Shown here: in pieces, positions 13,898 through 25,497 of the stretch
How positions within the stretch are numbered: position 1 is the stretch's first letter
How the letters are laid out: the number at the start of each line of letters is the position of its first letter
Assembly (NCBI GenBank): GCA_015179025.1
Contig: WHUX01000240.1
Coordinates: 1-64,000 of the forward strand
Length of the DNA: 64,000 nucleotides
Direction: 5' to 3'
Source of the DNA: Terfezia claveryi
Lineage: Eukaryota; Ascomycota; Pezizomycetes; Pezizales; Pezizaceae
Position numbers and translations under genes: made by a program
The notes under the pieces: model-generated
Told to the model about the DNA's origin: nothing
Seen by the model: only the letters and a program-made list of their open reading frames with translations
Databases searched by the model: none

Positions 13898-15346
13898 AGT
13901 ATACTCGATAGCATGGGTTATTATTGCAAGTACGACATGGGTCTGCAGCTGACGTGCACATGCACAGGTGTGGACAAGGGCTAAATTCAGAGGCCAACAC
14001 AATAAACAACAAAATTTTGGGAGCATGTATCTGATATAATGTATACTAAGTAGCTAGTATCGAGTGTGTCCACCACTGGCTGCAATAACAGCCTTCACCC
14101 GATCAACCATGGTATCAATAATACGTAGGATCTCTTCTGGTGTAATTTTCTGCCACTCTTCCCCAATTGCTTATGCAACAGCCTCCTTAGTAGTTGGTCG
14201 AGGGGAGCGTCTGTTAATCCACTGCTTCAGAATTCTCCAGAGGATCTCAGTGGGATTTAAGGTCTGGAGATGAAGCAACCCAGACAAGACGCTCAATACC
14301 ATATTCCTCCTCAACATCCCGAGTCAGGTAAGCCTTATGAACAGCACCATCCTCCATAATCACATTCCAAATACCATCTTTATCGCTGCACTCATAACAA
14401 TAGGGATACAAGACAGGGTGAACAACATGCTCAATATAAGTCCGGGCATTAATATTGTCCCAGTCATCTCGCTGCCAAATCACCACCGGAGATGTTGTGG
14501 CCCCATTAAAACCAGATATTGCCCCCCTAAATCATCACAGAATTCTTTTTCTAAAAATTTAGGGACCAAATAATCCTCATGATATTCCTCCATTGTTAGT
14601 CTTCTTATCCATACTCTCCCTCCAAGTCCTGTTGTATGGATATAGAACTCTTCAGTCCAAATCACGCGCCGCCAGTCAATGTTGATGAGCCAGGGCCCAT
14701 ACAAGTCGCTTTGCCTTCTTTTCAGCATTGAGGAATGGCTTTTTGCGAGCAACTCATCGGTCACATTCTTCAGCTCGGAATGCATCCCAAAGTACACGTT
14801 CACTAGCCTAGATATTAGCTATATCTGCAACTTGGACGAGAGGAAGGCGTCCATACCAGGCATCTTGCGTAGCGATGTCTACAAATGTATCGATTTTATG
14901 CCGTCCTATACATCTCTTTATTTTCATGTGCGACATTGGGATTTTTGGATCCACTTACCTCGATTCTTCCTTTTCCGAGGAGTCATAGGTTCCTTCACAA
15001 TTCTACTGACTGTGCTCTCATGGAAGCCGAGTTCCTTTGCAATTCTCATGAGAGTCCAGTGTGCCCGATAGTATAGTGCATGCATCACCACCCGCTCCGT
15101 ATGGGTACGGTAACTTCCCTCGTTTTCACGCCTAATCGTCCCATTGTGATGTGCCTTTCGGAATCAACGAGAGACCTCCAGATCATAACACACGCTCGAC
15201 GTCTCATAGCCTTAGGCTCCATAGACGTACAGACTCCAAAAAAAAAAAAAAAAAAAAACACACGCTCGAGCCTCTAGCACACTTGTGCACGTCCGCTGCA
15301 GACCCACGTCGTACTTGCAATAATAACCAATGCTATCGAGTATACT
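13898..15346 (-). mobile_element. Tc1/mariner-type DNA transposon, decayed
   Basis: A 63-bp terminal inverted repeat is present at 13898-13960 and 15284-15346, with about three mismatches between arms; both ends begin AGTATACTCGATAGCAT or its complement. The outermost bases are TA-rich, consistent with the TA target of this superfamily. The 1449-bp length is normal for Tc1/mariner. Between the TIRs lies a broken transposase on the minus strand. An A21 run at 15238-15258 sits just inside the right TIR. Confidence 0.88.
14064..15071 (-). pseudogene. Tc1/mariner DDE transposase, broken
   Basis: Read on the minus strand, pieces in two frames recall the Tc1 transposase order. The segment near 14650 has WRRVIWTEEFYIHT, where families usually have an Asp in the first catalytic position (here Glu). 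It is followed by GGRVWIRR. The segment 14250-14370 has EDGAVHKAYLTRDVEEEYGI with the second Asp, then ASSPDLK near the third catalytic site. The far C-terminus, near 14060-14110, reads VKAVIAASGGHT, a typical tail. Stops and frame changes interrupt the gene around 14486 and 14800-14900, so the copy is inactive. Confidence 0.85.
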
Positions 15347-16191
15347 CCACTACCGTTCCCCACTACAGTAAAGAGTTAAACTGAAAGCTGGTGCTCGCAT
15401 TTTCGGCCCCGGATTATTTTACGGTACTTTGTGTATCCTTGAAAAGGGTTGACCATCGTTCATGTTTAGTAATCCATTCTTAGACTATCATATCGGTGTT
15501 CATGGCTTCGGTTTTACAAAGTATATACTGTACCTGCTTGGTCTCGCATAACCCGCTTCCACCGATTCAGATCATGACCATCTAAGATACAAGAATCTTG
15601 ATCATGCAAGTGATATGTATCAATTTTGCGGCAATTGCTGTTGTAATACAGCAATGAGGTACGGAGGTGCCTCAGTACTATAGCTTGCCCTACCTGGAAC
15701 CGATTTTTTGGGTTACATTTGGTCTTCAAGTTATGGTTCAGTTCACTGTTAGCTAACTTGTTGTAGTCTCATTGGTTGTGAGGAAAGAAGCTTCAAACTT
15801 CATATTGAAAAGCTTTCCTCACATAGTGCGCGTGAGACTGCCCCTGCCAAATGTTTGTCATTGTTGTAGAGTCTCACCAGCACTTGTCTTTTTTTTTCCC
15901 TCTGAACAGCATGGCCCCGAAGCAATGCACGTATCCCATCCGTTACTACCGGTAAACCTTTCCCGACGTTACGGACAAACTTCCTTAGCCCAGGTTTTGT
16001 CTGCAGGGTTCAAGGGTCTACTACAGCGACAACACGATTGTCTGTCACATTTAGGAAAAGCAACAAACGGACATATATGTTGATATCAAAAGCAATCCTC
16101 ACTCGAGTTTTTAAACGGAGTGCTAGACTTGGTCATGCATATGGTGCATTAATTGACAGGTATGCCATCGGGAGTATGGTATGGATATATA
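15347..16191. other. Intergenic stretch without a recognised gene
   Basis: Nothing supportable was seen. Several short open frames on both strands lack domain signals. Confidence 0.5.
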
Positions 16192-16732
16192 TTCTGGTCC
16201 GTTGCGGAATTGCAGGGCCGTTACGGAATGGCATATATGTGTACTCTGGGCAATGTATGAAGGCAAATTGAGTAAAAACCGAGTCCACTATTTCATACAT
16301 AACAAAAGCTTAAACCTCCGCTTGCTCAATCAAACCTCATACTTCACTGCGAGAAATTCCATGATACCTGTCGATAATAGTATTATAGGTCTTGTTCTTT
16401 CCTGCATGCAATCATGAACATGTGCGATAACATCAAATACATCATGCTCCAAAACCACTCGTTTCCCATCATTTTTGCCAGCAATAAAATACAGTGCATT
16501 ATTTCGCAGCTCATATTCATTCAATGCCTTTCCATCGCAGTTGAATTGCTGGCTGGGCCCTTCAAGTTTGGGTCTCGAAGGTATGCTTGTAATATCGTAG
16601 TGTGCTGGTAATGTCGCAATGTGCAGAGTATGTTGCGTTGAACAGCGTATTGCTGTGTTATATATTGAAGAAAATTTTTATGGACTAAAAGTTTCAATTC
16701 CGTAATGGACTGGATTCCGCAACGGCCCAGAA
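16192..16732. mobile_element. Small TIR element with doubled terminal motif
   Basis: The left end carries TTCTGGTCCGTTGCGGAAT and then CCGTTACGGAAT at 16218-16229. The right end carries the inverse: ATTCCGTAATGG at 16697-16708 and ATTCCGCAACGGCCCAGAA at 16714-16732. Each terminus therefore has two copies of a CCGTTRCGGAAT-like motif in mirror order, as expected for a DNA transposon or MITE of about 540 bp. Inside, the minus strand at 16330-16524 encodes a fragment with VFDVIAHVHDCM, which faintly recalls the His2-Cys2 zinc region in front of retroviral-type integrases. The element type is not certain. Confidence 0.55.
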
Positions 16733-17553
16733 CGATCGAGACTAGCCCAGAACGTATGTGATGTCGGTACTAGTCTCGTGACCAGTATAGGTATCTCACC
16801 TGACAATCTAGTCTAGAAAGGGAAGGAGAAATATTCAGCTTTAAGTATCGAGGATTCTTGGAGAATTTTAAAAATATAATAATATCTCAATATAGCAATT
16901 GAACAATAAATGCAGCTCACATGCACATGTTACCTGACAAGTATTTCTAAAAAGAAATCTAGGCCTGAGTTATACAATCAAGTAGAGTCTTATACAAGAA
17001 TGTCCCTCAGTACCATTCCAACTCCGCTAGAAGCCCCTAAGATACAATAAAGACTAGACCACAATAAAGAAAATATAGCTTGAAAAGTACAGGGATAGAG
17101 AGTGTGTTTCGGGAGGAAAATGCTAGCTGACAAGCTATCCTTGGAAAATGAAAGCCCACAGCCCGTTATCCTTTTCTAGAAATCTAAAGATGCCCGGGAT
17201 ATGTTATGCATGAGAACAAACATACGGATAAAAGAATGCCAAACCAGATAACATAAATACAAAATCGATTGCATCAGACAGAACATGAACTCATGAATAC
17301 TACCCTCCTATCTTCCGGTCAGAAGGAGTACAGTAAAGAAATCCAAAAAACCTTAACGTTAACAAAAGAATTATCTAATTAGCCAGAAAAGAATGATCCG
17401 ATTTTTCCTTTGCCGAAGCGGAATGATCCCATAAAATTATGCCAAAATCCAAACCAATCTATGAGAAGAATCTTAGAAAAAACATAATATACCATCTCCT
17501 CCGCAGATTTAATGGTTCTGAAAGCTTACATGACCCATACTTTTACCGTTCAA
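16733..17553. other. Intergenic stretch, 3' side of the GTPase gene
   Basis: AT-leaning sequence without a supportable gene. It contains the 3' end region of the minus-strand GTPase gene that stops at 17554. Confidence 0.55.
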
Positions 17554-18385
17554 TCACATCACATTGCAAAGCCCTGCATGTGCCCCGCTGGTTCTCCCAT
17601 GTGGAGTGGCAACCTTGTTTCCGTGATCACTGATCAACTGGTCCGCTCTCTTTCCTAAGATCTCTGAATTTTTCCTAACATCATTGAGGCCTTTCTTCTT
17701 CTCCTCCAGTTGAGATCCAATATCACTCGGTGAGGCACTGCTGCAGGCTCCATATCTGTCCAATGCCCGCTGGTGTCTCCTCCTCAACTCCACAATCTCC
17801 TTTTCCAGTTTTTGCTGCCCCTCGTACAGTCTCTTATTGATATAGTTCCCAACCTCAGTCTCCTCAAGACGTTTGTGCTGGTCGACAAGCTCCACTTGAA
17901 GCAAGAGCTTCATAGGTCTTCCAACACCCTTGTTGGCTTCAGGGTAGAGGAACCGGCGGATTAATTCATGCGCTGACTCCCATGAGCCACCGCAATGTCG
18001 AGAGGTATGAGCTCCCTGATCAATCAGGCCTTTCCAAAATTCGGGGTTCATCTGTAATTCATGCTCCCTCAGCTCGCCCACCTGTTGACCGGTAAGGTAC
18101 TGACCATCATTGTTGACGGTACCTTTGAGGGCGTCCCACATGTTGGAGACTAGAAGAATGTTGTCTAAGTTGTGACAACCTGTAAGTCTCTCCAATATGC
18201 CGAGGCTTCGGATTCCACTGCCTCCCATACGGGTTTGCATGATTGAATGGACGTAAATAATTCCGTTGAGTAAGACTTGGTTGGTAGATGCTTTGGCGAG
18301 GTAGGTAGAAATTGTTTGTAGGACCTCAGTTTCACTCCTCTTATTGTCGTCAAACCTAAATTTAACTGTAAGTAAAGGTCACTGG

Positions 18386-18416
<31 letters not shown>

Positions 18417-19648
18417 ATTTCTCACCCTGGAGTGTCAATCAGATTGACTTGGAAGCCGTCAATTCTGACTGAATGGACCTCCACTTCTCTTGTGCAACTG
18501 CGAAGACCGTGGTTCACCCCCACAGACCTATCCCCTGTTGCGGTTTGGATGAATGTGGACTTTCCGGACCCTGTGACACCCATAACTGCGATCCAAACCA
18601 CAGGCGGTGGGCCTTCACTGCGAAGCCCTCTTCCACTCCCAAGAGCTCCAGTAACCTCTGCAAGTCTATGGGCGGTCTGATGGATAGTGACTCCTCCTCT
18701 AGTAATTGGAACATAAGATTGTTGGGCCGCGTATCCCGTATTTTGTTCCCTTTCCCTTAAACTATTACGGCGAGGCCTGGGGATATCCTCCGCAGGGAGG
18801 AATACACTCTCTTCCGACGTCTGTCGTGAGTGACTAGCGCTAAATGCACCTGGGTTAAGAAAAGTTTGTCCATTTGAGCTCCTTCTTCTATGGTGGTGCC
18901 TTCCTGGATCCTCTCTGTGCATGTAGGGCTCTGAATCTCTCCCTCCTGAGTCTATGGGAAATCTAAACTCCTCTTCCCTGAGAGAGCCTCTACGAGGCCG
19001 TCGACCCCCAGCGATTCTATCACCCGAATTATTGGTAGAATGAGTTTGAAAAGTTTCTCTTGAGGACCTCTCAGTTGAGAGCCTCAATTTTTCGAATCCT
19101 TGGATAAGTTGTTCTGGAATTAGGTAGCTGTGTGAGCTTGATCCGTAAGGATACTGCATATGAGGCGGGGTTGGAATTGGGGGTGTGATATGAAAGCTCG
19201 TATGCATAGCGGGTTTTCTAGGAGAAATATTAATGGGAGCACTCTCCAGCGGTTCAGGCGGTGGTGGAATATTGCGTGGTACATGGATATGGGATGAGAA
19301 TGTCTCTGGGGGAGGTGGCTGTAACTGCGGTTGCTCTGGCTCCCCCCAGACCCTTATACCGTCATCATTGTGCTCCAGTGTTCTTTCACCCAGAGCCTCT
19401 CCTACTGGACCCCTAGGTAAAGGATTGAGCATAAAATTTACATTTGCTCTATCACTACTGGGAGTCCGTCTGTGGCCATAGTACCGTGAAGTCCTGTTGG
19501 CGTAACTTTGGTTGTTGACTTCAGTTTGAGGTCCTGAAACAAACCTATCCCAGGAATTCCCCTCTGGATCCGGGGTTCTAGGATGTGCAAAGGAGCTACG
19601 CCTTGGCCTGGGTGGAGCAGGTCCCTCTTGGAACCGTGTCTGCTTCAT
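17554..19648 (-). CDS. Fungal P-loop GTPase with long disordered N-terminus
   Basis: Two exons (19648-18426 and 18355-17554) with a 70-nt intron give 674 residues. The junction is fixed by the G3 motif: DTPG ends exon 1 and FDDNKRSETEVL opens exon 2. Residues 1 to about 345 are rich in Pro, Ser, Arg and Gln and are probably disordered. The G domain follows, with Walker A GVTGSGKST at 357-365, a candidate switch Thr in SCTREVEV, DTPG at 405-408, then NGIIYVHSI, RMGGSGIRSL and NILLVSNMWD, the order seen in the widespread fungal AIG1/Era-like GTPases of unknown role. The C-terminal part (about 560-660) is charged and helical, probably coiled coil (EGQQKLEKEIVELRRRHQ). The substrate should be GTP; cellular function is unknown. 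Such G domains sometimes occur in fungal heterokaryon-incompatibility proteins, but no HET or repeat domain is visible here. Confidence 0.86.
18387..18416 (+). repeat. (GAT)10 microsatellite inside the GTPase intron
   Basis: Ten perfect GAT units lie within the 70-nt intron (18356-18425) and make up nearly half of it. Copy-number changes here would alter intron length without touching the protein. Confidence 0.9.
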
Positions 19649-22600
19649 AATGGGTATCTGAGGCTAACTGGGAACGGTGGATATTGAGGTAAGATATGTC
19701 GATACTGATATTAATAGTTGTGAATTATAGTGCTTGCTGATTGGCAGGTTATGGAAGGATATATGTAAAATATCAAAAAGTGTGATTTGATACAAGCTGC
19801 TTCAGTAGCTGCATGAAGGTGGTGAAGTGGGGGATTGCATGGGTTCTGGAAGAGCATCTTACAGTGTATATATACAAATATCGAGGTCCATAACCATGCC
19901 TCATTAGCGGTTACTGTTGAGAACAGGTCCAGAGCTGTGACCCAGTTTGAAAGACGCTTTCCCGTATTGGGGACCACCAGTAAGCTGGTTGTTTAAATTT
20001 TGCATATCCGGGTCACCACCACACAACACTGGCGACTGCAGGCATAGATGTTTCGTGGTTTCAAGGAACAAACAATCTCTAGGAAGAATAGATATCCACC
20101 GGTTGAAAATATGAGATCTAAGCAGGCTTGTAACACGTACGGCAGTGAGATGTATCATGAACAATATCCATCTATGCACATAGCCTACTATGATTTGCCA
20201 CCCATTGGATCATTACTGAGATTCGGTCCACACCAAGACTTGAAGATCGAATTTCGTCCTAATATGGGTTCGGTGGAGAAAGCCACATTTGAGACGCAGT
20301 TGCCTGGCGCGTCATGCCACGGGTCTCCACCCGAGATTCTTGAGAATGACTCCAAAGAGGCTCTTTTATTCGTGAGATGTGTGGTTGTAGCTGGGGGACG
20401 CTGGGGGAGCTGGGGAAACGATCTAGTTGTTGCAGGGTAGTTGGCACTTGCTTCCCGGCGCCATCTGCCACATGAGGTGAGCAAAAGACCCAATCTGGTT
20501 GGCGGGAAGACCACAAAGGATCAATTCTCAATGTAATCAGACTACCTGTATCGGTAGCTTTCTGATCTAATGAGTCAGGAGGAAAGCAGAGATCACCCGA
20601 TCATGGGACATCCACATGCACCCACGTTTTTTTTTTTGATTTTCGTTGTGCTCCACAGAGGCCCTCTAGAATTACAATTATTGGTTGACTTATTAAATCA
20701 GATAAAATACTCCTCGCATTTCGGAGAGGCCTGATGCCCACTTACGTTAATTTGGTCACCCTTCAGGATCAATAAATACATTGACCTGCAACAGCCGTCA
20801 CGAAGTTTCATATTTCTAAGCCGAGCGAGAAACAAAAATTCCCAACCGTCCTGAGCTTTCCATCCTGCCTGCTATGTGCATGGAGGCTAAACACGTGACT
20901 TGAATTGTCCATAGCAAAAGAGAGCAAAATCTAAAATAAATAATTCTATCCTCAACAATTCAGGGTTCCAAAAGTGTGGCGCAGGGGTTTGTTGGTAGTC
21001 TCATTTGTGGCGAAGTGTTTCTGTTACACACAAACAGAGCCGCCGAATACCGCAGACTTCCAGCCACCTAATATGGCCAACTATAGCCGAACATGCAAAG
21101 ATCAGCGACAATACTTGTGAGGGTGAGGGCAAGATTTCAAGCACGAAGGCTATATTTGTTCAGCTCAAGTTTGCCATCTTCCATGTGTCCACCGGCAGTT
21201 GTGAATCACGCACCACACATCGATAACGATATCCCGCTATATGTAGTCTGCTATGGTAGTCGACGCTAGCGTTCGGTGAGGAATACCAAGCACTATCACC
21301 AAGCCAAATATGGAGTACAATGCAGTAATACTAGTATCTTTGAACCTATAACTATACCAGCATTCTGCAACAAACAATATTAGGGAATCATGGAATTGTT
21401 GTTGAGAGAGAGCTTTTGGTTCATTTTGGGTTTGAACATCTATGTGCTCAGAGGGGTAATGTGAGTTGAAATCAGCTTGCGGCGAGACTGGGGTAGGTTA
21501 TGCAATCCCGCGGCACAGAAATAGTTGCTGGCCTGAGTGTGCCGGTGCACTAGAGATCTGTGTAGAAAAGCTTTGCAGCAACGTAGCACGTTTGTGGCTG
21601 GCATTATAGCAGAAACTCTAGGACTGAATATCCCGCCATACACCCGGTTATCTTTGTTCTTTTGATAGCTATAGACAGTGTACAGCACATCCCAAATTTG
21701 AGAAATTGCGTGATGTCTACCAATATAGCTTAATGTCTCCGGCGTCAAAACTCAACCATATTCAATGTGAATGCTGTCATGACCACTGACAAGCATGCAC
21801 AACAAAATAGAGATCTAGATCGAAAATAAGCAGCCAGGTAGGGTTGGATCACTAGCTGTGACGAGTAATTAATCAGCTCTGATTTGAGCCCAATAGGAGT
21901 TATCGTGAATGAACGGTATCTAGCAGATTTGAGCTGTTCAACGTCAGCATGCTCCTCACCGGGTGGATGTTATCTTTACTCCTAGTAGTTATTGGTGAGG
22001 GTAGATGTAAGATTGGTCTGGATAGTTTCCAAAAAGTTATTGTCTTTTCTTGGTATAAACGGACATAGGCATGTCCTGTGACTGTAAGATCTTAGAGTGC
22101 TGAGTGTAAATAGAAGCTCCGTAACATGTATTGGTACCTCGATAGGATCCTACCTAGGGTTAGGTACCGTCGGGTTAGGCATATACACCAGTCGACACTG
22201 TACCGGTGGGCATAATACATAAATATTTAGCTGTGGTCAACTGCCAAATTGTGTGTCAACGGCTCACGAAGCTTCGTAAACCCTATGATATTAAGCAGGT
22301 TAGTTTTCTTCTCTCATTACTCGTGTGTGACTCCAATAAGAGGGCCATGACGGGCCACCGAATCCCAGGTGATACCGAGGCTCATGGCCATAAACTCCAC
22401 GCCCTACGTTACTAAGTAGCTCGAGGCAGGGCTATCAGGGACTTCGGGGCCCCGACAGGGTACGAGGCCGGCCACCTGCATTTAGGCACCACTAGTAATG
22501 CGGACAATTCGCCGCCCAACCTGGCCAGACGTAGTCTCATGCACTCCAAGTGATCTTCCAGAGTTCTCATGATCAATGACTGGCAGGAATACGTAAAAAG

Positions 22601-24882
22601 ACAAGTCCATTTTGGGTACACTAGTGGGTTGGCTTCTGTTCCCGTTGTTGGATGTTTCACAATATTTTTCGTAAAGTGTGCCTGCTCTCTTGAGCTGCCT
22701 GGAATTAGATAATATTCACAGGACTAACCATTGGCAATGTTGTCTCTGGAGAGGAGCCGGCCCTGGTAGATGGTTAATGATACTTTAGGGTGGGCCTTCT
22801 TTTCTGTACTCCACGTTGATGCTCCACTCCTCCCTCATAGAGCTGTAGCTACTTACAACCAGTGGGCGTAGATAAGTGACCCATCCGTCTGCACTACATA
22901 TTCCTCGCTCACTAGTACATAATATCTCGGTCACAGGCCGTGCACATGTGGGGGGATTGTGCCACATTTACGGCACCTTGTCGTTGCAATGATATATCAA
23001 CGTTAGCCATATATGCCGTACACTATTCATGGAGCATAGATCTATGTCTATTGCGGTCAGTTCCCCGAGGCTGATATGAGGGATTTTTACAGCTTGTTTC
23101 CTGAAAGTAAGCTAAGTAATTTGCCATGGTCTACTCAGCATATTGGGCATTTTTGTATTGTAGAGTGTCCAAAAGCTCAAGTGGATGCCTATCTCGAGAG
23201 TTTATATTTTTGCTCTTTCTAATTAACACTGTACTCGTATGCGGTCCCACATGGGACATGGTTGGAATTCCGATTACATTCAGATGGTACATACAATGTA
23301 AGCTGTATCATCACAAATAGACATCCTTAAACCCGCTATCCATACCTACTTGGTAAGTAGCTCTAGTTACAAATAACAGAACAGTTTGAGAAATCATGTG
23401 CTGTACTTTTGTTGTGGATGTCAATTGCTTGACATTGACATCGATGACTAATATAATCCCAGTAATAACGTACCCAGGCAGAAAGTACATGGCCTCAACC
23501 TCGAAGCCTGATTCTAGCCAGGTACACTGTCCGCTGGTAGCTAAAGGTAGCTGCTACTTAAGTATTTTTTTTTTTTTTTTATTAAAATGCTACTTAAGTA
23601 AGTAAGTACTGCTGATACTCTCGTTGGTACCTTGGTCTCGGTTTGTTGGTCCCTTTGCCAACCGTATACCACCCCCAAATCATGTAGTTGTAGAAGATTT
23701 TTGTGAGTCTAACTATAGATACTCCCACATACCTTCATCGACCCAACCGGACTATCATTCACATCCCAATTCATCCTGTCCTCACTGCTTAGTATGCTCC
23801 CTGGTGTACCGACGCTCTTATCATGGCTTGAGTGTGTATCATGGCTTGAGTGTGGACAACGATAGGCTTGTATTATGGTCGTAAGAATGTTAGAGAAGCA
23901 TTACTGTTCTGCAGGCCTCGAGCCTCGCTGTTCGTTTAATGTTGACTGATCGTACTGTCGGCAGTGCCCGTGGTAATAGCACAATCGACGCTGTAGGATA
24001 GACTTCCCGCATAACTCTGACTTCCTAGCCCTACCTGTTACAAATAGAGGATAATCCAATCTTATTGTGTCACAGGACAGGAAGCTCCCCTACGTGCAGT
24101 GGGATTTCAACCTTGGTTTCGACTAAAATACGTATATACCAGGTGCAATGCCTAGTGCAGCCACAATACCAACATGAGAACACACGGGCCGCTTTCAATG
24201 TTGAAGGGCGACCTTCGCTCTTTTACAACTCCCATAGATATTCCACGAGGCAACTACATTGGAATTGTTATCGTGCGCTCTGACAGAAGGCCATGCATGT
24301 GGGAGTGGCAAAATTCTTAAGCTCATGTCTCATGATGGTAAATTCCAATGGGGTGAAGTTATGAGCTAACTTCGTCTTTCTGTGACCACCTATTAAAAGA
24401 TCGTGTCATGGCATAGGCGAACGGCGGTTGGGAAGTGTTGCGAACGACTTGTTTTCACTCAAGCTCGTGATCCCATGCTTTACTACAGATCTCACTTTTT
24501 GCGAGCAATCACAATGTACCTCTATTTATTTGCACGAGCCCACATACCAAGTTTATAGCTTCAAGTTGTCTGTCACATGTGGGAGCGCCACGGCTTGAAG
24601 CCAATTCTTTAACTATAACTTATAAGATCATAGAAGGGGGGCTTTGCATTGTAGAACACCTGGCGTAAAGGGCCAACCGGAAATCTAGGCCATTCGCGAT
24701 CGGGGATGACCCAGGGTAACATATCTATATATACAACCACCTTCAAGAGCCTGTACAGAATAGACATTCAATACGCCATCTTAGCCTATAAAGCATCTTT
24801 TCCTAAAGAAATCGAGTCTTACAGCGTTATCAGCCTAGACACCTATCCAAACACGATCTGATCTTATTCAAATTTCACAAAC
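19649..24882. other. Long gene-poor interval
   Basis: More than 5 kb without a gene I can support. The open frames are short, lack recognisable motifs and overlap on both strands. The right end (about 24700-24882) is the promoter and leader of the gene at 24883. At 22313-22365 there is a weak match to the dispersed repeat described at 26030. A T16-type run lies near 23565-23580. Confidence 0.55.
24726..24733 (+). promoter_or_regulatory. TATA box-like element before the 24883 gene
   Basis: TATATATA lies about 150 nt before the ATG at 24883, in front of a C/A-rich leader without upstream ATG close to the start. The start context CACAAACATG suits fungal translation initiation. Position and sequence fit a TATA box, but no transcript data are available. 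Confidence 0.5.
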
Positions 24883-25497
24883 ATGTCCAGCAGGCCAGTT
24901 ATAAACCCAAGCCATTACCCCTTTATTGACTTCTTGAGAGACATAAAACCCGAGGATACACTTAAATTCCCATTCACTGACTCAGGTCTCATATCGGAAT
25001 CAGATAAGGAGTCTCGAGAGCACCTAGCTGTGTTTGTACATGGTAAGGCTCATATGGGTGGTTACAATGCAGTCTGCCAGTATATTGCACAACGATATGA
25101 AAGTAAAGCTCTCAAGAAACTGAGGAGCCAGTATGGAATGGATAAGAACAATGACCGAACTTTGTTTCATCCGTTTCCTTTTGGCTTCTTCGACCATCGT
25201 GAATTGCCGAAGGGCGAGAGCTTTGATAAATTTATTTTCACGTGTAGCACATACCTGAATAAGAAACGCCTGCCTCAGTATGGTGATATTGAAGGCTTAT
25301 GTGCCCTGGCATTCGAGTTGATGGCATTGGAGCAAATTATTCTAAAGGTAATTGAGAGAATGCGTCTTGAGTTGAGCCCAGGGGAGAAGGGAGAGAAGGG
25401 ATATCCGATAGCCATGACAACTCAAGAGGATGTGGAGAAGGCGATTTCCGATAAAATGTGGGAGAATTCAAGGAGAACAGTCTTCGGGGAGAGTTAA
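24883..25497 (+). CDS. Unrecognised 204-residue protein, related to the C-terminus of the 28952-33297 product
   Basis: An intact single-exon frame with a good start context, a TATA-like element upstream and ordinary amino-acid composition. I do not recognise a known family. It has no signal peptide or membrane segment, so it is probably intracellular. Its residues 60-83 (YNAVCQYIAQRYESKALKKL onward) and about 131-200 (DIEGLCALAFELMALEQII, AISDKMWENSRRTVF) align with the C-terminal part of the repeat protein at 28952-33297 (YRSVIAFINGEYGNTFLPIL; TLDLVGLVAFAYSLIDIERV; AISDILWQPAREHVERY). The two genes therefore appear to be diverged paralogues 3.5 kb apart on the same strand. Function is unknown; a lineage-restricted family seems possible. 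Confidence 0.75.
   Translation: MSSRPVINPSHYPFIDFLRDIKPEDTLKFPFTDSGLISESDKESREHLAVFVHGKAHMGGYNAVCQYIAQRYESKALKKLRSQYGMDKNNDRTLFHPFPFGFFDHRELPKGESFDKFIFTCSTYLNKKRLPQYGDIEGLCALAFELMALEQIILKVIERMRLELSPGEKGEKGYPIAMTTQEDVEKAISDKMWENSRRTVFGES

Noticed and set aside
20048..20440. 130-codon open frame overlapped by two minus-strand frames
   Set aside because: No domain, three overlapping frames of similar length, and no promoter or splice support.
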